Shown here in pieces: positions 46,757 through 60,239 of a DNA stretch of 64,000 nt. The translations under genes were made by a program, and so were the position numbers. Below the pieces are notes generated by a model that did not search any database, was not told where the DNA came from, and saw only the letters and a list, made by a program, of their open reading frames with translations. The stretch is from positions 48,150,556 to 48,214,555 of the forward strand of contig OX439001.1 in assembly GCA_949316495.1 (NCBI GenBank), read 5' to 3'. The DNA comes from Amphiduros pacificus. Taxonomy: Eukaryota > Annelida > Polychaeta > Phyllodocida > Hesionidae. How positions within the stretch are numbered: position 1 is the stretch's first letter; every line of letters begins with the position of its first letter.

Positions 46757-47043
46757 GTAAACTTTAATTTTAATTTATATTAATTGAAATATGGTGTTGG
46801 TTTTCTCTTTAAGGAAAAAAAATAGAGGTGTGTTATTTATACTGTAGAAGTTGATGTATCAGGAGAAGTTTGCAATTCTGCATGTCTCATACTATATACA
46901 TATGGTAGAATGCATCCAGACTCCTGAGCAGGAGGTAGGCCCCACAAATATCTTGCCCGCAAAATATGAGCAGGCTAATTTTTTGTGAGTGGGAGTCTAT
47001 AGGGAGTATGGAGCGCATCATGTGCTGATCCCAGCCTTGCCGT

Positions 47044-47127
47044 GGGGGTCTGGGGAGGAGGGGGGGGAGCAGTAGAATATGCCTACTGGGGCCTGGGGAT
47101 GGAGGGAGCCGGGGCTGGAGGTGGGGG
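47044..47127 (+). other. Two G-quadruplex-forming tracts
   Basis: 47088-47127 has GGGG, GGGG, GGG, GGGG and GGGGG separated by loops of 2-8 bases, which fits the G3+N1-7 pattern. 47044-47067 has runs of five, four and eight G within 24 bases. Both lie on the coding strand about 290-370 bases downstream of the putative first-exon donor, where such motifs can affect elongation or splicing. Confidence 0.6.
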
Positions 47128-49259
47128 TCTGGAGGCCACCTCACCTGAATCACCTTAGCTACCTAGATAGCAGCATTATCTGCCTGAAAAAAAGTCTCTG
47201 ACTGTAGGAGATGGGAGATACATGGCACAACAGACCAAGGCCATTCAAGAAAAATGCTTGCAATGCCTACCGCCATCGACGGGGCTGAGGCGGCTTAACG
47301 CTTTGCATGTCAGAGTCACAAAAACATTCAGCATCTTACACCATTTCAGTTCTATATTGTAGAGCAGTACATCCGAAATCTTGTGAAAATTAGGGAATGG
47401 AGGGAAAAGTGGCAGTGGGAAGAATTTAAAGGTGAGGAAATGTTGACATTTTGCAGGGAGTTTGGATAGAAGCTATTACAGGGGGTCAGTGAGATAAGCA
47501 GACACATGTAGTGTTTTACTGTGTGAGCCCCCAGGATAGCAGGTACTAAATGGGGAGAAACAGGCAGAGATGGATAGAACAGGTGAGCCACCTCAACCCT
47601 GCCTCACACCCACCTCTCCCATACACTCACAACTAGGACTTCTACACTTGTAAATTAAAGTGTGGGAGATAACCTTCAGAGAAAAAAACCTTGAAATTAT
47701 TGGTATGACATCTGACTACATCATCATGTTATTGATGAATTAGGATTTGTCTTGCAGAGCCCTCTGGTGATGAAGTCTGGCATATTTTATGGTGCATTGA
47801 ATATGTTGTAATTGGTTGGAAATAGGTCTATTGTTAAACATGCAGTGTAAAATAGTGTAAAAGGTGGCATTATTGATCAAACCAGCCATACTCTAACTTA
47901 AAAGACGAGGAATTCCACTGCAATGCAGCCCTCTCTGACCATAAGGGAGAAAATGGGGGCATTGCGCAAAACATTGGATGGAATTATTTGCTGATAGAAC
48001 AGCATATTAGATAATGACGTTTATGTGAGGAGGACACACTATTGAAAGTCTGACAGGCTTCTGCTATCTCATCATTCTGGTGTTTGTCATTCATCCTCAA
48101 GGCCAAACAAAACAGTTATACGCTTATTGTCAAGCACCAAATTTTCAATTAAATCCACTCCAATATCTCTCTTGTGTGAAATAGCTTAAATCAATTTCCA
48201 ATTCAGGTGATGACTAAACGTAAAGTTGGTCAATGAGCTTGAGACTATTTAACATTACCCGAGGATCAGTCTTGGGGGATATTACCGTAATTATTGTTGC
48301 CTCAGGCCGATTGTTTGGCTTGGCCACGTCAACACATCCCTGGAAATAGAGAACAGGTCTTGCTCCTGGCAAACTGTCAGCCACTGGTATTATTATCACT
48401 GGGCAAATACTAGCAGAGTACTACATGTTTTTTGTAATGCGTCGATACGATTGTGGGCTGGATTATGATATGGTGGTGATGAAATATGGTGACAATTAAA
48501 ATGACCCGAGAGCTGCCAGAATGTGGGATCCTGGTGGAGCTGTAGTTTAATACATCGAGGAAGTTGTATTTCATGATAATGTAAAAAAAAAAATGTCAGA
48601 GGCACTCTCATTTAAACAATGGATATTCTAAGCCAACATCTCGACAGAGCATATCAAATGTCTGTAATATTGTGCAATGGATCAAATATGTAATTTTTGC
48701 AGAATTTCTCTTTGTGAATGACATTTTCTGTAAAACTTTATTTGAAATCAAAAACCTGTTGATAATAAATATTAAAAAAGATTGTTTTCTTCAACTTTCA
48801 CATGATTGTTGTAAAATGAGAAAGACATGTAAACGGAAAGTATCAAATTGTGGAATTAATTTTTTTTACACAAAAATATGATGTAGTTGTGTAACATGAG
48901 ATTAGAATCCCCAGGACTGACGGGAGAAAAGCAAAGTTAAATTGCGATCAAGTTCTCATGACAAATCTTGTGAATTTGATTTCATGTTATTTTTTTTCAG
49001 AACTGAACATGACAATATTTCGAAACACCACAGGATCTGTCTTGTGCGTTTGGCATTGTTATAAGTTTACTGTCACAAGGAGCACATTAAGACATGTCTT
49101 CATATACGTTCCTGCTATGACTTATTCAGGACAGATTCCAAATCAGGTTATTGATAAGATTCATGGTGGAAAATATACCAGAATACATAGTAATAATGAA
49201 ATTGGAGGATTTGATGGTATCAATCAGTCCTACATGCTTCTGTAGTATTGATGGTGGGG

Positions 49260-49760
49260 ATTTGCAGCTGTGTGTACAGATGTAACGAGATGTATACAGG
49301 AAGTTGGCACAGTCATAGTGCTATGTATACATGACAAAGTGTGCAGCCCACCCGGCGGTCAGGGACGCGTCCAAACTGAAACAAAGCGGGGGAAAAAAAG
49401 AACTATAGATGTGAACAAAAGAAATTTTTTTTAGTGAAATCATTATATTGTTCAAGAATAAGGTATATCATTTTATCATGGTAATCTGTTCCCTGTAAAT
49501 GCAGTTTATGGGGATATTGTTTTAATGGCTGTTCAAATTGTTCTGGAACAGCCCGTTGTGTGACCGAGCACATAGAAGTTGACAGACCCCCAACAATGCC
49601 TGGGTACACGTCTAACATCCTCATGCATTAATATTATCGATTATGACGCGTGATGACAACAGACATTTGGCTATGGCCGGTGCCACTTGTGGGGTCAGAG
49701 GTCGCGTGTGTTTGTGGAAGTCACGGAGGTCACACGATTGCTATGTTGGCTTGTTGTCAG
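49260..49760. promoter_or_regulatory. GC-richer intronic patch with a DR1 nuclear-receptor-like site
   Basis: Complex CpG-containing sequence, including GGGTCA-G-AGGTCG at 49692-49704, a direct repeat with one-base spacing of the kind bound by RXR, HNF4 and COUP-TF receptors. No coding signal. Confidence 0.3.
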
Positions 49761-51878
49761 GCATGGTGGAAATAGAAAAGGGATCATTGATATTTCGAGG
49801 TCAGATATTGAAATGGGAAAAGCAGATCTATTGGCAATATAGTGCAAAGAGAGAGCAAATCAGATAAATAAAGGAAAACAGGATAAGATAATTGGAAAAT
49901 TCATAATGTTTTGTTCAAATGACATATGTAATGCAAAACATACAAATAAAATAATGAGTTTGAGAGCTAAGGTTACAAGGTGGTTGATGCAGGTGGGAGG
50001 CATAGAGAGCTCTAAGGGCATTGCCAGTAAAGGTCACGATGTGCCCAGCGCCTGCAGGAACCTAGCAAGGACCTGCAGGATGGGGTGACCGGGTCATGCA
50101 TGTCTCTCAACCAGTCTGGCTCACCCAGAGTCTCCTGCACAAAAAGGGTCAGATATGCAGGCAACAGCACAATACTCTGCCAGAGTGTAACATGTGCCCT
50201 GTTACAAAGCTCACGTGTTTCACAGAGAAGGTCAGCTTATGTTTAGACAAGCACGTTGGTTAGGATGGGTCTGCAATGCAGGCTAGGTCAGGAGGTGTTG
50301 TCATTCACACACAATGGTCTCCACATAAAACCGCGGGATAGCAACTCAGACAATGTGCGGGTCACTCCATATTGATAATGCTGGCTACACTGTCAAATAT
50401 TCCTTGTTGTACTTAGACAGAGAAAAGCTGATTGTTTCCATTAGTTGCGTCACAACATACTAAACTCTATTCATACCTGATCTTTGCTTTTAGATCACTG
50501 ACAATACAAGTTTTGCACATTAAGAAGTAAACAGCATATATTGAATTTCATTTGGGTAAATATGATAAAACAATGCAGATTGCACCAGAAGCATCCAATA
50601 TTAATCAGAAATGTATTTTGTTTCATATAGAAAAGATAAGATGGAAATGGGAAATGATCACAAAAATATGGATTTTTTTTTTCTTGATGGACCAAGTTTA
50701 GAATTAATACTTCTCAGTGACATAATGAAATGACAATATGTTGACATTGAATTGAAATGTTTTGTGTATTATTTTTTACTCAACTAAGAATATTATTTTT
50801 GTCATTGACATTGTGTGATTTAATCTCAACTTTGAGTAATTTGTTGATGGAATTATACCATATTTAAATTTCATGTATATTGAAGTTGAAATCCTTGTTG
50901 TTTTTGTGTATTTTCATCAAGGAATAGAAAATATTCATGATCATATGATCACAAGTGACAGGTACACTTTACTCTTAGGAATTGTTGTCTCTCAAGTCTG
51001 TTTTTTCACTTGTGATTTGATGAATCTTTGCCGTGGCCCTGGAGCATGTTAGCAACATATTGTAAATCACCACTTTTGCTTCATTACTCGTTTTAAAACA
51101 ATGCTGGTTGATATTTCTATGGCACAGCATGACAAATTCTCCTACATTTTTATTAATGGAGTTAGCTGGGTTGATGTATTCAACAGGCAAAAGTGGACTT
51201 CCGTGCTTAAAGCATTATCTGTTTGCTCAAAACAAAACAAATGTCACTCTGTGGAATGAGTCAGAATGGACAGAGAATGATGAATTTGGGGAGATTACAT
51301 CACAGCAAAGACCCTGCTTAACCCTGTGACCTGCACCAGTGGGAGAAATGCGGCAGGGTGAAATGTCAGACTGCATGTGTCAGCTTCAACGATATTGGCC
51401 ATGAAGACCGTGAATCATGGCATGACAGATGAACAAACAGTCAGAGTTGACTTGGATGTCTCCAATATGATTATTGCCATCGTATAACTCTGTCTGATCG
51501 GGAGCATTATTCACATACTCTACTTTGTGTTTGGTTAATTAAAATTATTAGATCAGTCCATATATTTTTACCATAATTGGTGTAGTTGACGGACATATGC
51601 AAGGATGCAAGGATGCTACTAGACATTTGACAAAAGCTATCAGTCTATATTATTTTCCTTTACATCCCTATAAATTCACTCTCTATTTCAGTGTTTTAAC
51701 AAATTTCACTTATTGCACATCATAATTATTTTCAAAATTTAGATTGAAATGTTGTATTTGGACAATTTTTGTATTAGCAAAATATGTTTAGCCACTCTAA
51801 ACATTAATTTTTTGTGACATCCGTTGCAGTTACTTAGCACATATATTTATGAGTAGAACCAGGAAGCTTATATTGGGC

Positions 51879-52274
51879 ATGTGCTCTGTTGTTTGGTGCA
51901 TCGTGGGTAGCGTGTAGAGCGGGCAGGATGAGGACAAGGCGACAGCCTGATGACCACCATTGATTTTCCCCAAGGATCGATGCAAAGCTTTGCATCAGGT
52001 GACAGGTGTTAACTGCAGGTACTAATGTGGCCCTGTGATCTCACAACGTCAAGGTTGCAGATGATGCTGCATCCAACAGCATCTTTGGATTGTTTCTCAG
52101 AGACAAGTACTGGTCAAGGGTCATGGCCTCGCCGGCCACGGGCGGCCGAGCCGTACCACTTAGCTGATCAGACGAGCACCTGTGCCTCTCATCTTGCCTG
52201 TGGATCACTGTATATATGGTATATATGGTCATACTTGCTTCCTGAACAGTTGCTTGTCACATCTCACACCAATA
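51879..52274. promoter_or_regulatory. GC-richer island with an 18-bp perfect palindrome
   Basis: A CpG-bearing block that ends where the 46-bp minisatellite begins. At 51979-51996 it has GATGCAAAGCTTTGCATC, two inverted octamer-like halves (ATGCAAAG) as bound by POU-domain dimers. Candidate enhancer, by sequence only. Confidence 0.35.
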
Positions 52275-53330
52275 TCCATGACAAGCCCTAGTTTCTGTCA
52301 TCTTAACATGGCCAGCCAAAATGCTCTTATATTTCTTATATGTGACATCTATGGCAGGCCCTTGTATCTATCATCTTAATATGTATCTAACTGTCTATGG
52401 CAGGGCCTTGTATCTATCATCTTAATATGTATCTAACTGTCTATGGCAGGCCCTTGTATCTATCATCTTAATATGTATCTAACTGTCTATGGCAGGCCCT
52501 TGTATCTCTCATCTTAACATGTATCTAACTATTTATGGCAGGCCCTTGTATCTATCATCTTAACATGTATCTAACTATTTATGGCAGGCCCTTGTATCTA
52601 TCATCTTAACATGTATCTGACTATCTATGGCAGGCCCTTGTATCTATCATCTTAACATGTATCTAACTATTTATGGCAGGCCCTTGTATCTATCATCTTA
52701 ACATGTATCTAACTATCTATGGCAAGCCCTTGTATCTCTCATCTTAATATGTATCTGACTATCTATGGCAGGCCCTTGTATCTATCATCTTAATACGTAT
52801 CTAACTATCTATGGCAAGCCCTTGTATCTCTCATCTTAATATGTATCTGACTATCTATGGCAAGCCCTTGTATCTCTCATCTCAACATGTATCTGACTAT
52901 CAATGGCAAGCCCTTGTATCTCTCATCTCAACATGTATCTAACTATCTATGGCAAGCCCTTGTATCTCTCATCTCAACATGTATCTAACTATCTATGGCA
53001 AGCCCTTGTATCTCTCATCTCAACATGTATCTAACTATATATGGCAAGCCCTTGTATCTCTCATCTCAACATGTATCTAACTATATATGGCAAGCCCTTT
53101 TATCTCTCATCTTAATATGTATCTGACTATCTTTGGCAAGCCTTGGTGTCTGTCATCTTAACATGAATCCCTCTTCCTATGGCAAACCCTAGTGTCTCTC
53201 ATCATAATGCACTTTTTATAGCAAGCCCAAGTGTATGTCAAGCCCTATTGTCCATCATTATAACATGTATAGACTAAAATATGGTAAGCCCCAGTGTGTG
53301 TGCTCTTAATGTGTCTATGACTATGATATA
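52275..53330. repeat. Minisatellite, 46-bp unit, about 19 good copies with decayed edges
   Basis: The anchor GGCARGCCC... recurs at exactly 46-base steps from 52353 through 53181, with no length change across 18 steps. Edge copies (52275-52352 and after about 53200) are increasingly degenerate. Variants change along the array: early copies have GGCAGG and TCTATCATCTTA, later ones GGCAAG and TCTCTCATCTCA. Stops interrupt the frames, so it does not encode a repeat protein. Confidence 0.95.
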
Positions 53331-53759
53331 AGAAGTTGTGTCTCATTCCTTCATCAGAGAGACCCGAAGACTTATGATTCTGATACAGACACTATCCACC
53401 CACAGACTCTGCATTGAGCCCTAATGAGACATGTGACCATATATCACATGGTATGAGACTGGCTGGAGTCCTCAGGAGATACTTTGGGAGTCTTTGTTGC
53501 TCGGGTCTCACCAAGTTCATGTATATAGCATTCAAATACACACACACATGCATCAGCTGGCTCACAGTGTCTAGTCTGGTGACCGAGTCACAGATAAATT
53601 ATAAATCATTTTGTTAACTTAATTCAGTGGACACAGAAGAAGCCCTAAAGTTTAGACACGAGCCAATATAATTTGAGATATGGATGCACTAAGTTTGAGG
53701 GTTTTTTTGGTGATGCTGAGCACAATCATGACAAGAAAAGGAAGGAGGGAAAGTAATAA
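53331..53759. other. Non-coding sequence after the 46-bp array
   Basis: Nothing recognisable beyond a short CA run near 53540. Confidence 0.5.
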
Positions 53760-56300
53760 CCTTGACATTTAGAGGCAGGCGCCAGGGCCATGGGGAGGTC
53801 ATCATGAGCATAAAGAAGCGTCAGCCATCATCACAATTGAATTATAGCCATGTAAGGTCATCTGCCGATAAAAGAGCAGAAATTACTGAGCTGCAACAAT
53901 ACATGGTGGGGTCAAGTTTAACCGGTCAAGGTCCACAGGCATGTTTTAAGAGGTCGGAGGATAAGAACTGGTTATGTATGCAAATGAGATCACATGCAAT
54001 ATGCTGCGGAGGTTGGTGATGTAAAAAAAAAAAGAAGAATGTTCATGTGGTCGCCATGGCAACTCATTAGATTGAGGTCATATGGGAAAAACTAATGAAG
54101 TGTGTGGATTCACGCGCACATGTCTACACTGCTCCTGGCTATGTCACCGAGCCGAGCATCAAGCCGCCACGGTGAGCGTATTCTACTCAGGACTCAAGTA
54201 TGCCGCAATATTTGATTTAGTGCATGCAGCATGTTTTGGTTGGAATAACAAAACCTCGTGAGAGACCCGATACAGCTTGATGTATTGTGTGCATGTGTGA
54301 AATCACCAATCTTGATCATGTCCATATAGGAATAACACTGACTTGCAATAATCCCACCCTCTTAGGTTCTAGTGTGAAAATCAGCTATGCCCAAGCTACT
54401 TAAATTCATAAAAAATAGCTGCGGATCAAAAACAACGTCTAGCCCATTTTCATTACTTTAAACATAAATAAATGATAGAAACATGCCCCCTACCACTTTC
54501 GCAAATACATGTTTCGAATTTACATGCAACAAGGAAATTGGAAAAGGACCTATGAGATTTGTGCAAAGGCCCTTTAGACCAGGTTGAATAATGAGGGACC
54601 GAATTACACCTAGATTACATAAATCCTGATGGAGCCCAGAGTCTGTGACCCGTCCTTGGCTATGTCAGGTTTTACTGCAAGGGAGACTTAATGGGGAACC
54701 TTTAAGGACAAGGCCTTGCGTGACATGAGCGTTGATAAATAAAACATCTCCCGATGGCCACCTTTCACCTGGATGTCGCAGAGCGGTGTGGCGGAGGCAC
54801 AGTCTGAGACACCGAGCGGCCACACAGCCACATACAGAGTCGCCTGTCATCTAGTTTGAGATCAAGGGTCTCGCTGTGATTAGCTCTCATGGCAATTCTT
54901 GAAGATATTCACTTAAGATCCAGGGCCAGCTGAAATGAAACGGATGAAATGCAACCAAGTCTCCATGGACTGGCGAAAACCCCCAGCAAGGTGCAGTAGC
55001 CCTGGGCGGGTTTGCCAGCAATGGGGATGATGGCGGCTTCCGTGGTATAATTGTGCTGTATTGATTAGGTCTAAATCTTGTAGTAGGCATGTTTAGGCTT
55101 TGTGTGAAAGAGTTGATCATAGCCAGTCCTCATGGAGCTGTTGACGTGCTAATTAGGCATGTGGGCTTTACTGCATGATGGAGCGATCAGGAGGGGACAC
55201 AGCAGCGGAAACGTGGCTAATGCGGGTATCTGGGCGATGATGGTCGGTCTACAATCACATAAATGATGGTGTATGACAGCCCTCGCAGTCAGGTGATTCT
55301 GCCATTCTGCTTGGGCTTTATATGCTATTACACACATCTATCCCACATTGGCACAGCTCTGCGTGAGAAATGGCCTTAGCCATCAGCCCTGATGGGTCCG
55401 CCCGACAGCCCGGCGCTCATAGATCTTGAGAGAATTGAGCTCAATTTGAGAAAGCCGTTTAGCCCAATCGTGTCACGTAAAGGTCAGTGGATCATTTCTG
55501 GGGGTCGTGGTAGATCTTGTAGGTCAGCAGAGATCAAGTCCCAGTGGTCAGCGGTCGGCCATCAGTGACCAAGGACATCAATCACACCGCAGACTGGGCC
55601 CCACGGTGCCAGACGCAGGAAGTAGCGGGTCGCGAGGACACCTCATTTGTGTGCTGCATCAGACTACAGCCATGTGTGTGCCGTACAAAGGTGTGATGGC
55701 TATCTCCTGGCCCTTTAGTCCGGCCATAATCAATACTCTGCCTCTAATCCCAGAGTCTTACATATACCCATCCAGGCAACCACTGGGGCAGCCACGCAGG
55801 CTCATAACGCAGCCTGTGGGTTGTGATGCTGACCTCGTGTGTGACCAATGACCTGAGACTCTCAGCTCGGAGGCCTCATAGGAAGACTGATCAGTCTGTT
55901 TCAGATGAGTCTTGCAGGTCATCTAAAGGTCAAGGGCCACCCAAGGACATGCAATATGGCGTCACCTGGGGTCCGCCATTTTAGAAACAAAAATTTCTCG
56001 GCTCCATATTGGACAACGTCAAATATAATACGACAGTAGGAGCATTACCAAGGAAATAATTAAAGCCACAACGTCAACATTGCCTTCTGCCTCTGATGAA
56101 AAATTGTCCCTAGATAATCGTCAGGGAAAAGACAGAGTCGCTCATAATAATTACAGACTTTCCAGCTCCCCCAATGTCTAAAGTGATGTTGGTGTTAATT
56201 ATTGATCACAGATCCCTCTATCTGCTGGCACAAGTCACAAGGAGACAATTCATGTCTGTCGCCCACAGAGTCTGCCATGTGTAATTGCCATGGAGACGAA
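53760..56300. promoter_or_regulatory. Broad block of conserved-looking non-coding sequence
   Basis: About 2.5 kb in which GC-richer, complex, CpG-bearing segments (notably 54040-54230, 54640-55160 and 55340-55990) alternate with AT-rich patches. Many AGGTCA-like half-sites occur (for example 55486-55560). Frames are open on both strands but none shows a domain or consistent splicing. Position within a putative first intron suggests clustered enhancers. Confidence 0.35.
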
Positions 56301-57262
56301 CCTATCACCACTCTCTCAGATGCATCCCTTGATGCACCTATTGATCTCTGGACCCACAACGGATTTGAGCAATTTCAATTTAAAATCGTTTGCCACTTCC
56401 TCCAAATGTGCTTTCAGCTCAGTTTTCTTGTTTGATATGTATAGCATTTAAAAAGGAAAGAAAGGTTTGATTTAATCCATAAAATCATCAGGGCTTTCTC
56501 TATTGCAGTAAGTAAGGCATGAGAAAATGCCAAGTGAGAAATTAATTTTTGAATTTGGCACTACAAGAGTTGTAGTAATCCTTTGTGTTCCAAGAAGGCT
56601 GCCTCGTAGTTTTATGGCTTCATCTGTCTGTTACAACTGGGAGGTTCATTCATGTCTGAGAGCAATAACAATATTCAATACATCTTTACATAGATACCGG
56701 TTTCTTTTAGGTGAAATAAGAGATCTTTTGAAAGGCATGAATCAGTTCTTGACAAAAAGCAGTCAAACTATGATGACTTGATATTTCCAGGAATCAACAT
56801 GAATGACACATGTCTGCAACAATCAGGCCTGTATTTATTGACCACAAATGTGAGTTTGTGATAACATAGTCAGCTTGGAAATATATGAATTTCTGATGAT
56901 AAATTTCTGATGATGATATAGCCAATATAATTTTATCATGAAGAGCTGATATAACCAAATGTTAAATATCTGATATTAGTGACATCAAAAATCTGGTACT
57001 AGTGTTTCTGTCAAACCCAATTTCATTTGGAGTCAAAGTGTTTTCCAGATTGAATACCCCAAGACAGTACTTAATGCCATTGTTGGGCACCACATGTGAA
57101 GACGAGGGCATCCTTTGTGTCTGCTAAGGGCCGAAATTTATTGCTTGTTCCAGGATCTCTGGTCCGTCAGATGAGTATCTCTGTTCTTGAGATCTTGCCA
57201 TGGTTCATCTGTGAGATCAGCTTGTGGTTCATTGTTTTCCTGTGCACCTGAGTTTTGGCTGT
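56301..57262. other. Non-coding sequence
   Basis: AT-rich intronic sequence with no exon or repeat of note. Confidence 0.5.
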
Positions 57263-58351
57263 GATATCTAGCTAGTTTAGCCCATCTGTACCAGAGATCT
57301 GAGCTCAGCACATGGTCATGCCTTGGCTATATTTTTGATATCTAGCTAGTTTAGCCCATCTGTACCAGAGATCTGAGCTCAGCACATGGTCATGCCTTGG
57401 CTATATTTTTGATATCTAGCTAGTTTAGCCCATCTGTACCAGAGATCTGAGTTCAGCACATGGTCATGCCTTGGCTATATTTTTGATATCTAGCTAGTTT
57501 AGCTCATCTGTACCAGAGATCTGAGTTCAGCACATGGTCATGCCTTGGCTATATTTTTGATATCTAGCTAGTTTAGCCCATCTGTACCAGAGATCTGAGC
57601 TCAGCACATGGTCATGCCTTGGCTATATTTTTGATATCTAGCTAGTTTATCTCATCTGTACCAGAGATCTGAGTTCAGCACATGGTCATGCCTTGGCTAT
57701 ATTTTTGATATCTAGCTAGTTTAGCCCATCTGTACCAGAGATCTGAGCTCAGCACATGGTCATGCCTTGGCTATATTTTTTATATCTAGCTAGTTAAGCT
57801 CATCTGTACCGGAGATCTGAGCTCAGCACATGGTCATGCCTTGGCTATATTTTTGATATCTAGCTAGTTTAGCCCATCTGTACCAGAGATCTGAGTTCAG
57901 CACATGGTCATGCCTTGGCTATATTTTTGATATCTAGCTAGTTTAGCCCATCTGTACCAGAGATCTGAGTTCAGCACATGGTCATGCCTTGGCTATATTT
58001 TTGATATCTAGCTAGTTTAGCCCATCTGTACCAGAGATCTGAGTTCAGCACATGGTCATGCCTTGGCTATATTTTTGATATCTAGCTAGTTTAGCCCATC
58101 TGTACCAGAGATCTGAGTTCAGCACATGGTCATGCCTTGGCTATATTTTTGATATCTAGCTAGTTTAGCCCATCTGTACCAGAGATCTGAGTTCAGCACA
58201 TGGTCATGCCTTGGCTATATTTTTGATATCTAGCTAGTTTAGCCCATCTGTACCAGAGATCTGAGTTCAGCACATGGTCATGCCTTGGCTATATTTATGA
58301 TATCTTGCTAGTTTAGCCCATCTGTACCAGAGATCTGAGTTCAGCACATGG
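57263..58351. repeat. Minisatellite, 74-bp unit, 14 full copies and one partial
   Basis: The anchor GATATCTAGCTAGTTTAGCC recurs every 74 bases from 57263; the fifteenth copy (58299-58351) is cut after CACATGGTCA. Copies differ at very few positions (AGCTC/AGTTC, CCC/CTC), so homogenisation is recent. Each unit contains the near-palindrome AGATCTGAGCTCAG. Stops in the repeat frames rule out a protein. Confidence 0.97.
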
Positions 58352-59439
58352 TCAGTCTACATCTCATGATATCTTCAGTTTGTTTCTGAGATCTGTATAT
58401 GATATGGCTGATATTGTGAGTTAGTGTGGAGTTCTCCCAAGTGTGAAATGAGGTGTGAACAGACCACCCATTATGTCTCATCCCCACTGATTCACACCTC
58501 ATTACACAAATCTACTACAAATCCAGTCACCCATTAAGGAAAACAAGTCATAACAAGCAATAACATGACCACTCTTCATTAGTCATTTTCCTACCCTAAT
58601 TATTTGAGTAATATTTATGACCATCCTGCCTTGTAAATTAACTGGGATGTCACGATGTCAAGCCAGGAACTTGATAACTCTTTGATTCTCTCTATAAGAT
58701 ATTCATCTGCATAAACTCATCACGTTTTTTTTTATTTGATCAATCAGAATTGGTCAATTGATATTGTAAATATTGACATTCATGTTGAAATGTCAAATAA
58801 GAATTTTCATGCAAATTGGCATAATTAAAAGATCTTGCATAAATGTGTAGAAATATATATGATATTTTAAAAGTAATTAAACATACCGGTATATGAGATA
58901 TATACAGTTAATGTGAACCTTCTAATGTATTGATTCATTTCAATACATTTTTATAGCAGACAGGAATTATTTTTAATGATAAAAATGGTCAACAAGGAGC
59001 GATTGTTTTCATGCAACTCAGTATCCTCAATTACACTGTGAAATTTAGTGTGAATCTCATTTTTTTATTATTAACAAAGCTCATTAGCTTTTTTTGACAT
59101 CTGATGAGGAAGATGAAAGGTGGTGCCACAAAATTGAATTTCCTTATCTGTTTGATCAACATTTTCCCATGTCTTTATTTATTAAAACTTGGCAAGTTGA
59201 ACAAGGGCAAAGTGACTATAGATAACACAAGAAAAGAGAGTAAATCCTGGCAAAAATTCTCCATCTGAGTCTGCTCATAAAAGAAGGTAAGAATATTATT
59301 ATTAGCATGATGAAAGATGGTGATAAAAGCCAGTCTGAGCTGCTTGAAATGATAAGAGAAAATAATATAATTTTCAATGATTAGTATTTGGGACTTATTT
59401 TCCTTGAGTGAGTTTTGTCACTGTGGGGGGTGGAGGTTG
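58352..59439. other. Non-coding, AT-rich sequence
   Basis: No exon, RNA gene or repeat seen. Confidence 0.5.
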
Positions 59440-59720
59440 GCCATTTCTCTTGTTGTGGTGGTTAAGCGTGATTAGTATGATGAGTCGGCTGTGGGGGGTC
59501 TGAGGTAGATAATGAAGATGTGTGCTGGTTACGAGACAAATCCCCAGCAACCTCGCAGCTCTGTGTGATCACATATTGACTCAAACACGCTTCACTCGCA
59601 CACTCCTCGCCTGGCACTGGCACGGTGCTCCTCGCCATTTTATGTGTTTGCCGAAGAAGCGGGTGATTTAACTGCAGAGTCAGCGGTGATGTTTGCTGGG
59701 TTTTAGTGTTTGCGAAAGTG
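59440..59720. promoter_or_regulatory. GC-richer island
   Basis: CpG-bearing complex sequence (around CGCTTCACTCGCACACTCC) bounded by AT-rich DNA, without a gene. Candidate conserved non-coding element. Confidence 0.3.
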
Positions 59721-60239
59721 GCATGACCTCTGCTCTGGTAAAAGGCTTATGAAGATGAATCTCATGTCCCCTCAGATGGGTGCATCCCTCAGTTTATTGG
59801 TTGCTATGGCAATAATATGTGTCCATCAAAGAGAAGTCACATGGCACACGAACAAAGGTCACCTCATTGCAAACAGTCACAAATGTTGTAAATGTGACAT
59901 TTGTTTTTTTGATTGACAATATTAAAAAAATGAAATATCTTCCATGATTACATTACATAATTCTGATGTTGTCATTCCATTTTTTGTTGTTGCAATGTTG
60001 CATGAGAAGAAAATATTATTTTATCGGTATATTTTACTACTTGTAATCATGCAATTCTTCAGTCTCAGCTCTGATCTGTAAAGGAAAGAAATAAGAAATT
60101 TGGGCACCAGATGGCACTGACATAAGAGACAATTATCTCTTCACATTTTGGTGGGGGTGATATCATGTCAGTTAAGCCTCTCCATGTGCCTTACTCTGTT
60201 GTGAATGGGATTTTAATACTGTGTGCTTGGAGTGTTTAA
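59721..60239. other. Non-coding sequence with one CTCF-like motif
   Basis: Apart from GCACCAGATGGCAC at 60104-60117 (plus strand, 13/14 CTCF-like), nothing stands out. Confidence 0.5.
60104..60117 (+). promoter_or_regulatory. CTCF-like motif, 13/14 match
   Basis: GCACCAGATGGCAC departs from CCASYAGRKGGCRS only at the first base. Confidence 0.4.

Larger units (their letters stand above)
46757..51878 (+). other. Putative first intron, proximal part
   Basis: Begins with GTAAAC. Contains G-rich quadruplex-like tracts at 47044-47127, a GC-richer patch at 49260-49760, and otherwise AT-rich non-coding sequence. No acceptor-plus-exon pair was convincing. Confidence 0.4.

Noticed and set aside
50939-50952. 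Perfect 14-bp palindrome TGATCATATGATCA
   Set aside because: About four palindromes of this length are expected by chance in 64 kb, and no other signal surrounds it.
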